Origin: Clostridiales bacterium
GTDB lineage: Bacteria; Bacillota; Clostridia; Lachnospirales; Lachnospiraceae
DNA length: 48,403 nt
NCBI GenBank assembly: GCA_021204045.1
Contig: JAJQAA010000031.1
Coordinates: forward strand, 1-48,403
Direction: 5' to 3'
Positions 42,449-48,403 of the stretch are shown one piece after another (positions within the stretch are counted from its first letter, which is position 1; every line of letters starts with the position of its first letter). The notes under the pieces were generated by a model that made no database searches, was not told the origin of the DNA, and saw nothing but the letters and a program-made list of their open reading frames with translations. The position numbers were made by a program, and so were the translations under genes.

Positions 42449-43363
42449 ATGGCAGAAGAAAAAATTACCTTATCAAAAAGTGACCGTCTCGCAGTTGCGA
42501 TCCGTTCCACCTTCCTTCAGGGATCCTGGAACTACGAGCGTATGCAGAACGGCGGCTGGTGCTTCGCTATGATCCCTGCGATCAAAAAGCTGTACACAAA
42601 CAAAGAAGACCAGATCGCAGCCTTAAAGCGCCATCTGGAATTCTTCAACACGCATCCTTACCTGGCTTCCCCGGTCCTCGGCGTCACCCTGGCGCTGGAA
42701 GAGGAAAGAGCCAATGGCGCTCCGGTTGACGACGTCGCGATTCAGGGCGTTAAGATCGGTATGATGGGACCGCTGGCCGGCGTCGGCGATCCGGTATTCT
42801 GGTACACGGTACGCCCGATTCTCGGCGCACTCGGCGCTTCTCTGGCTATGGGCGGCAGCCTGCTCGGCCCGATTCTGTTCTTCGTTCTGTGGAACGTAAT
42901 CCGCTGGGGCTTCATGTGGTACACGCAGGAATTCGGTTACCGCGCCGGAAGCAAAATTACCGACGACCTCTCCGGCGGCCTGCTTCAGAAAGTGACGAAG
43001 GGCGCTTCCATCCTTGGTATGTTCGTCCTGGGCGCGCTGATTCAACGCTGGGTATCTATAAACTTTACACCCGTGGTATCAACAGTACAGCTCTCAGAGG
43101 GCGCTTACATCGACTGGGATGCGCTTCCGGCCGGCGGCGCGGGCATCAAGATGGCATTCGAGCAGTATCTGTCCGGCATGTCCCTGAATCCGGTTGCCGT
43201 CACTACCCTGCAGGATAACTTAAATACTTTGATCCCGGGCTTCGCGGCGCTGCTGCTGACCTTCCTCTGCATGTGGCTGCTGAAGAAAAATGTCTCCGCC
43301 ATCGCTATTATCCTTGGACTGTTCGTGGTTGGTATTGTCTTCCATGTGATCGGTCTGATGTAA
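42449..43363 (+). CDS. manZ: PTS mannose/fructose/sorbose family EIID
   Basis: A 304-residue EIID. Signature blocks include STFLQGSWNYERMQNGGW, FFNTHPYLASPVLG and IGMMGPLAGVGDPVFWYT; the C-terminal hydrophobic segments form the membrane part. AAGGAGG is 8 nt before ATG 42449; the open frame extends seven codons further upstream. With ManX and ManY it completes the PTS. The ManO gene starts 7 bp after the stop. Confidence 0.95.
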   Translation: MAEEKITLSKSDRLAVAIRSTFLQGSWNYERMQNGGWCFAMIPAIKKLYTNKEDQIAALKRHLEFFNTHPYLASPVLGVTLALEEERANGAPVDDVAIQGVKIGMMGPLAGVGDPVFWYTVRPILGALGASLAMGGSLLGPILFFVLWNVIRWGFMWYTQEFGYRAGSKITDDLSGGLLQKVTKGASILGMFVLGALIQRWVSINFTPVVSTVQLSEGAYIDWDALPAGGAGIKMAFEQYLSGMSLNPVAVTTLQDNLNTLIPGFAALLLTFLCMWLLKKNVSAIAIILGLFVVGIVFHVIGLM

Positions 43364-43369
43364 TCCGGT

Positions 43370-43750
43370 ATGGCGCAATCGTTAAACACAAAATCAGACC
43401 TGGTGATGGACGCCACGTCTTACTCCGGCCTGAATTCCTATGGCAAGATCATGATCGGCGACCGCGCGTTTGAATATTATAACAACCGCAAGGTTGAGGA
43501 TTATATTCAGATACCCTGGAAGGACGTCGATTATGTGATTGCCTCCGTGATGTTCGGGGGAAAATATATCCCGCGACTTGTCATCCGCACAAAGCAGGGA
43601 AGGGACTTTCCTTTCGCGGCGAAGCGCCCAAAAGAGCTTTTGCGCGCAATCCGCAGCTATGTTCCCCCGGACCGCATGGTCCGCTCGCTGACGCTGATGG
43701 GCGTCATTCGTCGGCGTTTAAGACAATTTTTTAACAAATCGCAATCCTAA
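43370..43750 (+). CDS. manO: DUF956 family protein, ManO
   Basis: A 126-residue DUF956 protein (YGKIMIGDRAFEYYNN, IPWKDVDYVIASVMFGGKYI). Members are encoded at the end of man-family PTS operons in lactic acid bacteria and Clostridia, where ManO is proposed to regulate the operon. A GRAM/PH-like fold is likely. The ribosome-binding site is poor, so translation is probably coupled to manZ. The C-terminus is basic (VIRRRLRQFF). Confidence 0.88.
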   Translation: MAQSLNTKSDLVMDATSYSGLNSYGKIMIGDRAFEYYNNRKVEDYIQIPWKDVDYVIASVMFGGKYIPRLVIRTKQGRDFPFAAKRPKELLRAIRSYVPPDRMVRSLTLMGVIRRRLRQFFNKSQS

Positions 43751-43778
43751 AAAATCCATAAAAATTTTCACATATGAA

Positions 43779-43808
43779 TTGCTTTTTCCCTGTATCATAT
43801 ACTATAAT
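43779..43808 (+). promoter_or_regulatory. promoter of mecA
   Basis: TTGCTT (43779-43784) and a perfect TATAAT (43803-43808), spaced by 18 bp, lie 32 bp before the mecA GTG. It indicates that mecA has its own transcript. Confidence 0.6.
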
Positions 43809-43840
43809 GGCAGTAGCTATGAATGGAAAGGAGTGATTTT

Positions 43841-44602
43841 GTGAAAATCGAACGGATTAACGAAAACCAGATTCGCTGTACCTTAAGCAGCTTCGACCTG
43901 AGCGTTCGCAACCTCAATCTCGGCGAGCTAGCCTACGGCAGCGAGAAGGCGCGCAATTTGTTTCGTGAGATGATTCAAAAGGCCTCCAATGAAGTCGGTT
44001 TTGACGCGAAGGATATTCCGCTTATGGTAGAAGCCATCCCGCTTTCCAACGAGAGCGTCATGCTGGCGATTACCCGGATAGAGGATCCCGAGGAGCTGGA
44101 CACCCGTTTTTCCCGGTTCTCGCCTCCCACGGAGGATGAAGATCATGCTCTTGCCTCCAGCGAACTGCTGGAAGGCGCAGACAATCTTCTCGACTTCATT
44201 AAGAAGAAACTGGGAGGTATGCCGCTTCCGGACGGAAACACGATTGCCGTCGTGGGAACAGGCACAGAAAACCAGGCACAGGCTCCGGCTCAAGAGTCAG
44301 AGCAGGCTGTGTGCCAGCGGATCTACCGTTTCAAAAATCTTGATCAGGTGATTGACGCGGCTCATGCGGCCGGCCCGGTTTTTACCGGCAGCAACACGCT
44401 CTACAAGAATCCCGACTCCGGCCGCTACTACCTGGTTATTTCAAATGAAGGCGTCGACAAGCAGATGTTCAGCCGCGCCTCCAACATTCTCACGGAGTAT
44501 GGCAGAAAGCTTCACCAGGGAGCCGCGCAGGAAGCCTATTACAGAGAGCATTACGAGATCATTGTCTCCGACGGCGCGCTGCAGAAGCTGATGAATCTGT
44601 AA
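43841..44602 (+). CDS. mecA: adaptor protein MecA
   Basis: A 253-residue MecA-family adaptor. The N-terminal KIERINENQIRCTLSSFDL is the usual MecA start and gives the substrate-binding part; an acidic, low-complexity linker (about 90-155) leads to the C-terminal domain that binds ClpC (CQRIYRFKNLDQVIDAAH, SNEGVDKQMFSRASNILTEY). MecA delivers targets to ClpCP for degradation. Translation starts at GTG 43841 with AAGGAG upstream; the frame runs six codons further. A strong terminator follows. Confidence 0.93.
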   Translation: MKIERINENQIRCTLSSFDLSVRNLNLGELAYGSEKARNLFREMIQKASNEVGFDAKDIPLMVEAIPLSNESVMLAITRIEDPEELDTRFSRFSPPTEDEDHALASSELLEGADNLLDFIKKKLGGMPLPDGNTIAVVGTGTENQAQAPAQESEQAVCQRIYRFKNLDQVIDAAHAAGPVFTGSNTLYKNPDSGRYYLVISNEGVDKQMFSRASNILTEYGRKLHQGAAQEAYYREHYEIIVSDGALQKLMNL

Positions 44603-44633
44603 CACACATAAATACAGCGATTCATTCCGAAAC

Positions 44634-44690
44634 AAAGAGCCGGAACCAGCGGCTGTGCCCATCACAGTCCGCAGATCCGGCTCTTTTTTA
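44634..44690 (+). terminator. long intrinsic terminator after mecA
   Basis: Outer arms AAAGAGCCGGA and TCCGGCTCTTT enclose an inner hairpin (GCGGCTGTG with CACAGTCCGC) and are followed by T-rich TTTTAT. It lies 32 bp after the mecA stop. With As at the left end it may also work for prfA on the other strand. Confidence 0.85.
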
Positions 44691-44766
44691 TAACAATTCT
44701 TTTAACGCTGCTCCCGCAACGGCGATTCCCGTCTGTCCGTCAGCGTATTCTTACTTTCCCGGCATT

Positions 44767-45846
44767 CTACTCCCCATCCGCGTTCATCTTCGCCAGCTTC
44801 GCCGCCTGGTCGGCCGCGATCAGGCTGTCAATCAGCTCTTGGATATCCCCATCCATGATCGAATCAATCTTATACAATGTCAGCTTAATGCGGTGCTCCG
44901 TCACGCGCCCCTGCGGGAAATTGTAGGTGCGGATCTTCTCGGAACGGTCGCCCGTACCGATCTGGCTGCGGCGCTCAGCTGCCTCCGCGTTCATCTTTTT
45001 CTCCATCTCAAGGTCATACAGCTTGGAACGGAGCAGACGGAAGGCTTTTTCTTTGTTCTGCAGCTGTGATTTTTCCGTCTGGCTGTATATCACAATACCG
45101 GTCGGCATATGCGTGAGGCGTACCGCGGAGTCCGTCGTATTGACGCACTGTCCGCCGTTTCCCGAAGCGCGCATCACGTCGATGCGGCAGTCGTTCATAT
45201 CGATCTGCACATCTACTTCCTCTGCCTCCGGCATCACCGCCACGGTCGCCGTCGAGGTATGGATGCGGCCGCCCGACTCCGTCTCCGGCACGCGCTGCAC
45301 GCGGTGGACACCGCTCTCGTATTTCAGCTTCGAGTACGCGCCCTTGCCTGTCACCATCGCCACAACTTCCTTGAATCCGCCGATCCCGTTTTCATTCAGC
45401 GAAACAATCTCAACCTTCCAGTGCTGCCGCTCCGCATAGTTCGCGTACATACGGTAAAGCTCCGACGCGAACAATGCCGCCTCATCACCGCCCGCTCCGG
45501 CGCGAATCTCGAGAATAATGTTCTTGTCATCATTCGGGTCCTTCGGCAGCAACAGAATCTTCAGCTCCTGCTCCAGCTCTCCGACCCGTCTGCGCGCGTC
45601 CGCCAGCTCTTCCTTGGCAAGCTCCCGCAGTTCTTCATCATTTTCTTCCTCGAGCAGCGATAAACTGTCCTCAATGTCCTGCTTTGCCTGTTTGTAAGCT
45701 TTATACGCCTCGACAATCGGAGCCAGATCCGACTGTTCCTTCATAAGTCGGCGGAAACGGTTCTGGTCGTCCGTCACTCCCGGCTCATTCAAAGCCTGCA
45801 TGATCTCCTCATAATGAATCAATATGTCATCCAAGCGGTCAAACAT
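44767..45846 (-). CDS. prfA: peptide chain release factor 1
   Basis: A 359-residue RF1. The GGQ motif is at 231-233 ([18 protein letters not shown]), and P187-E-T189 in the [14 protein letters not shown] region is the PxT stop-codon-reading motif of RF1 (UAA and UAG). The N-terminal helical domain and the [19 protein letters not shown] segment are typical. GGAGG is 9 nt upstream of the ATG. Its methyltransferase PrmC is encoded just upstream, which is the usual arrangement; PrmC methylates the Gln of GGQ. Confidence 0.97.
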   Translation of the reverse strand: MFDRLDDILIHYEEIMQALNEPGVTDDQNRFRRLMKEQSDLAPIVEAYKAYKQAKQDIEDSLSLLEEENDEELRELAKEELADARRRVGELEQELKILLLPKDPNDDKNIILEIRAGAGGDEAALFASELYRMYANYAERQHWKVEIVSLNENGIGGFKEVVAMVTGKGAYSKLKYESGVHRVQRVPETESGGRIHTSTATVAVMPEAEEVDVQIDMNDCRIDVMRASGNGGQCVNTTDSAVRLTHMPTGIVIYSQTEKSQLQNKEKAFRLLRSKLYDLEMEKKMNAEAAERRSQIGTGDRSEKIRTYNFPQGRVTEHRIKLTLYKIDSIMDGDIQELIDSLIAADQAAKLAKMNADGE

Positions 45847-45854
45847 GATCAGCT

Positions 45855-45968
45855 CCTCCTGTTTTCCGTATATCTTTTTCGTGATTTCAAACGCTTTGAC
45901 GTTTTATATACTTCTATGGTTTCCTATGCTTCTGCGCTTTCATACGCTTCTGAGTTTCATGTTCTTCT
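45855..45968 (-). repeat. degenerate 17-18-bp tandem repeats between prmC and prfA
   Basis: On the minus strand the gap contains four imperfect units of 17-18 bp (45898-45968) with the core AGAAG-x4-(T/G)GAAA, and two weaker units extend toward the prfA ribosome-binding site. No ORF of length covers it. It could be a spacer, a degenerate coding relic or an RNA element. Confidence 0.6.
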
Positions 45969-45975
45969 GCAACTG

Positions 45976-46857
45976 TCAACTATGCGCAAAACCATATGCG
46001 CTCACCACCCGGTCGTGACCGGCCAGATCTCGGTGAATCCGTACGTTTGCAAAACCGGCCACACGCAGAAGCTCCGCCACTGCAGCGCCCTGGTCATATC
46101 CAATTTCCAGATACAAGCTGCCGCCATCCGCGAGATAGCCGCCTGCCTCCGCCGCAATCCTGCGGTAAAACGCAAGTCCGTCTGCACTGCCATCCAGCGC
46201 CTGGTGCGGTTCAAAATCCCGCACCTCCGGCTCTAGTCCGGCAATTACCGCAGTCGGAATATAAGGCGGGTTGGAAACAATGACATCAAAACAGCCCTCC
46301 GGCAGCGCCGCAAACAAATCTCCCTGATAAAAACGGATCTTCTGTGCCGGAACCAATGTTTTCGCGTTGCGCTCCGCGACCGCGATCGCAGCCGCAGAAA
46401 TATCCGTCGCCGCCACAGAAGGAAATTGTCCCTTCACGGCCAGGCTGATCGCGATGCAGCCGGAACCGGTACACAAATCCAGCAGACATTTCTTTTTCCC
46501 TGCTGTCCTGCCCTGCTCTGCCAGAACCAGCTCGACCAGCGTTTCCGTATCCTGGCGTGGAATCAGCACATTTTCATCAACGTAAAACGGCAATCCCATG
46601 AACTCCTGACAGCCCAGAATCTGCTGCTGCGGGCGGCGCTCGCTCCGCCTGGCAATCAGCTGACGGTATTTTTCCGTTTTCCGGAAGGATATTTCGTCCT
46701 CCGGCATCTGGCGCGTCCGTTCCAGAAGGAAACGCGCCAGATCCATCTCAAACGCCGCAAGCAGCAGCTCACGCGCATCCCGCTCCGCATCCGTTTCCAG
46801 AATCCCGCTCCTCTTCAGCGCTGCCGTTCCTTCCGCCAGAAGCTGATACAACGTCAT
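45976..46857 (-). CDS. prmC: release factor glutamine N5-methyltransferase
   Basis: A 293-residue HemK/PrmC methyltransferase. An N-terminal helical domain is followed by the SAM-binding motif DLCTGSGCIAISLA (127-140) and the NPPY motif at 196-199 (DVIVSNPPYIP) that positions the Gln amide. It methylates the GGQ Gln of RF1 and RF2. The ATG overlaps the DUF1385 gene by 4 bp. Downstream lies prfA, its substrate gene. Confidence 0.96.
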   Translation of the reverse strand: MTLYQLLAEGTAALKRSGILETDAERDARELLLAAFEMDLARFLLERTRQMPEDEISFRKTEKYRQLIARRSERRPQQQILGCQEFMGLPFYVDENVLIPRQDTETLVELVLAEQGRTAGKKKCLLDLCTGSGCIAISLAVKGQFPSVAATDISAAAIAVAERNAKTLVPAQKIRFYQGDLFAALPEGCFDVIVSNPPYIPTAVIAGLEPEVRDFEPHQALDGSADGLAFYRRIAAEAGGYLADGGSLYLEIGYDQGAAVAELLRVAGFANVRIHRDLAGHDRVVSAYGFAHS

Positions 46858-47894
46858 ACCGATGTCTCCCCGGTTCCTGCAATTTCCGCCTGCGGTATTT
46901 TTGTCTGCGATATTTTCGGCTCTGGTGTCTCCGTCTGCAATAGTTCTTCCTCCGGTATTTCCGTCTCGGGGAAATTCTCCCGCAGATACGCTCTCCAGTC
47001 AAAAACCGTCTCGACAGCGGTGATCGCCACCTCGATCATACTGTCATCCGGCTCGCTTGTCGTCAGCCCCTGCATCCACATCCCGGGCTTACTTAAAAAA
47101 TTGACAACCGGCGAATCACTGCGCCCGGCCAGCCGCAAAAATTCATAAGAGACACCGGCAATTACCGGAATCAGCACAATCCGGCTGGCAAAACGCAGCC
47201 AGATATTTTCCACACGGATCACCATAAAAAACAGGATGCTGATAATCATCACAATAATCAGAAAACTCGTGCCGCAGCGCTTGTGCTGGCGTGAGCTGGC
47301 GCGCACATGATCGACCGTCAGCGTCATCCCATGTTCGATACAGTTAATACATTTGTGCTCTGCGCCGTGATACATAAAGGTGCGCCGGATATCCTCCATC
47401 CGCGAAATCACCTTGATATAAGCGATAAAAATCGCGATGCGGATCAGCCCTTCCAGGATTGCCATCAACGTCCCCGAGCTTATAACTCTCCGGCACAAAT
47501 TCGCGATCATCAGCGGAAAAAGCATGAAAATAATCACCGCCATGACCACAGAAAATACCATCACAAAAGCCATCAGCACCTTCTGGACCTGCTCGCCAAA
47601 CATCTTATCAAGCCACAGTTCAAACCTGCCCGGCTCGGAATCCTCATCGTCCTCAAAAAAACCGGCCGACCAGGAAAGCGTGCGCATCCCCAGTATCATT
47701 GAGTCCGCAAAGCTGAACACTCCACGGATAAATGGCAGCGCAAGAAACGGCACTTTCTCCGTGATGCTGACATACCGCTCTTTTTTTACCTCAATCATGC
47801 CATCCGGACGGCGCACCGCGGTCGCGAGGTCGTCCTTATTTTTCATCATAATCCCTTCAATGACGGCCTGGCCGCCGATTCCGGAATATTTCAT
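46854..47894 (-). CDS. DUF1385 family membrane protein
   Basis: A 346-residue DUF1385 protein (COG3872, YqhQ-like). The N-terminal GGQAVIEGIMMKNKDDLATA is diagnostic. About four membrane segments lie between 50 and 240, including AFVMVFSVVMAVIIFMLFPL and FLIIVMIISILFFMV, with a conserved AEHKCINCIEHG between them. The C-terminal about 35 residues are Glu/Thr/Pro/Ile-rich repeats and are probably strain-specific. AAGGAGA precedes the ATG. The position between rpmE and prmC is conserved in Clostridia. The molecular function is unknown. Confidence 0.92.
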   Translation of the reverse strand: MKYSGIGGQAVIEGIMMKNKDDLATAVRRPDGMIEVKKERYVSITEKVPFLALPFIRGVFSFADSMILGMRTLSWSAGFFEDDEDSEPGRFELWLDKMFGEQVQKVLMAFVMVFSVVMAVIIFMLFPLMIANLCRRVISSGTLMAILEGLIRIAIFIAYIKVISRMEDIRRTFMYHGAEHKCINCIEHGMTLTVDHVRASSRQHKRCGTSFLIIVMIISILFFMVIRVENIWLRFASRIVLIPVIAGVSYEFLRLAGRSDSPVVNFLSKPGMWMQGLTTSEPDDSMIEVAITAVETVFDWRAYLRENFPETEIPEEELLQTETPEPKISQTKIPQAEIAGTGETSV

Positions 47895-47917
47895 CGCAGT
47901 CTCCTTGTCCTGGATTG

Positions 47918-47959
47918 AAAAAAAGGCTGGGCAAAAGTGTTTCCACTCCCGCTCAACCT
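47918..47959 (-). terminator. intrinsic terminator after rpmE
   Basis: A 16-position stem (47944-47959 with 47924-47939; one mismatch and several G-U pairs) with loop GAAA is followed on the minus strand by TTTTTTT. It lies 18 bp after the rpmE stop, so rpmE is largely transcribed on its own, with partial read-through into the DUF1385 gene. Confidence 0.85.
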
Positions 47960-47977
47960 CTCATCCTGCTGTGATGC

Positions 47978-48181
47978 CTATGCGTTAATGCCATACTTTC
48001 TGTTGAACTTATCGATACGGCCGCGGGCAGCAGCGGTCTTCTGCTGACCGGTGTAGAAGGAATGGCACTTGGAGCAGACCTCCACGTGAATCTCCTTTTT
48101 GGTCGAGCCGGTTACGAACTCATTCCCACAGTTGCAGGTAACCTTTGCCTGATAATACGCCGGATGAATACCTTCTCTCAT
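47978..48181 (-). CDS. rpmE: 50S ribosomal protein L31
   Basis: A 67-residue bL31 of the zinc-binding (C+) type: C16, C18, C36 and C39 ([20 protein letters not shown]). It belongs to the large ribosomal subunit and helps bridge to the small one. The start is ATG 48181 with AGGTGA upstream; the frame opens three codons earlier. A promoter (48282-48310) and an inverted repeat in the leader lie upstream, and a terminator follows. Confidence 0.96.
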   Translation of the reverse strand: MREGIHPAYYQAKVTCNCGNEFVTGSTKKEIHVEVCSKCHSFYTGQQKTAAARGRIDKFNRKYGINA

Positions 48182-48228
48182 AACTCTCACCTCTTCACTT
48201 TCTGAAATATATCCTTTTTGTGATCATC

Positions 48229-48251
48229 TAACAGTCTCCAACGTACTGTTA
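48229..48251 (-). promoter_or_regulatory. inverted repeat in the rpmE leader, candidate L31 autoregulatory RNA
   Basis: TAACAGT and ACTGTTA around a 9-nt loop form a hairpin in the leader, about 45 nt before the ribosome-binding site. Leader RNAs for L31 are known in Firmicutes (r-protein leaders); whether this is one is inference. Confidence 0.45.
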
Positions 48252-48281
48252 AAATCACCTCACGTCTGGAACAGCCCAATC

Positions 48282-48310
48282 AGTATACCATATAATATTC
48301 CGGTTTGCAA
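48282..48310 (-). promoter_or_regulatory. promoter of rpmE
   Basis: Minus strand TTGCAA (48305-48310) and TATACT (48282-48287) with a 17-bp spacer. Transcription would start near 48275, giving a leader of about 95 nt that holds the inverted repeat. The remaining 90 bp to the window end show no gene. Confidence 0.7.
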
Positions 48311-48403
48311 GAGGGAAATTTTAATCAGCCGGCGAAAAAGCCAGCGAATGGTTACTATTCACGGGGTAGGGAAAAAGACGGACTGAGATTTTGACTTTAA
48401 ATT

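Noticed and set aside
1-48403. tRNA, rRNA, insertion sequence, prophage or plasmid-origin features
   Set aside because: No TpsiC-arm-like sequences, rRNA blocks, transposase motifs, att-like duplications or iteron arrays were noticed on reading both strands.

Overview
The window looks like a chromosomal segment of an anaerobic, Gram-positive Clostridia, most likely of the Lachnospiraceae. The evidence is near-universal AGGAGG ribosome-binding sites, a T-box leader RNA, the order rpmE-DUF1385-prmC-prfA, a ClpC adaptor (MecA), a man-family PTS with ManO, SdaAA/SdaAB serine dehydratase, and the hydrogenase maturase HydF. Codon use is fairly GC-rich and even throughout. I see no prophage, insertion sequence, CRISPR array, tRNA or rRNA. 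The window is ordinary chromosome with a few unusual clusters.

Layout (minus strand unless stated). 86-7581: a co-directional set moxR, DUF58, a DUF4129-like membrane protein, a BspA-type LRR protein, a DUF2201/VWA protein and a second AAA+ ATPase; that is two MoxR/VWA-like pairs around one LRR protein. 7658-8077: HIT protein. 8148-17122: an envelope-stress-like operon read from a VanRS-type response regulator and kinase, then a large extracytoplasmic protein, an ABC-2 ATPase and permease, a YdjI-like SPFH protein and a YdjG-like zinc-ribbon membrane protein. No terminator separates these two sets, although hairpins sit in the two gaps around the HIT gene. 17198-17313: a structured palindromic element. 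17362-19399: tctBA without tctC. 19461-20735: hydF. 20749-22291: a hydantoinase/oxoprolinase gene broken by one extra base in a 7-G run. 22495-24146: an Lrp regulator and an aminotransferase, overlapping by 4 bp. 24189-27231: dCMP deaminase, DnaQ-like exonuclease, a 35-residue membrane peptide and a VanW protein. 27316-28374: Sua5. 28589-31477: TRAP transporter dctPQM preceded by a T-box riboswitch at about 31597-31897.

Plus strand 32075-33615: sdaAB-sdaAA, convergent with a CwlD-like amidase (33608-34318). 34388-37599: a GH18 glycosidase and a lipoprotein metallophosphoesterase. 37852-40374: a hypothetical protein, a degenerate MinD/TadZ-like P-loop protein, and a Ser/Thr kinase whose C-terminus carries the same kind of P-loop module. 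Plus strand 40626-43750: man-family PTS EIIAB, IIC, IID and ManO, transcribed divergently from the kinase. Plus strand 43841-44602: mecA. 44767-48181: prfA, prmC, DUF1385 protein and rpmE.

The most interesting parts are the two-component/ABC/SPFH/zinc-ribbon operon next to the doubled MoxR/VWA set, the kinase and P-loop pair with lysine-less Walker A motifs, and a T-box controlling a TRAP transporter. Start codons were moved from the longest reading frame wherever a clear ribosome-binding site supported an internal start. Functions come from motif recognition by eye; no database search was run.
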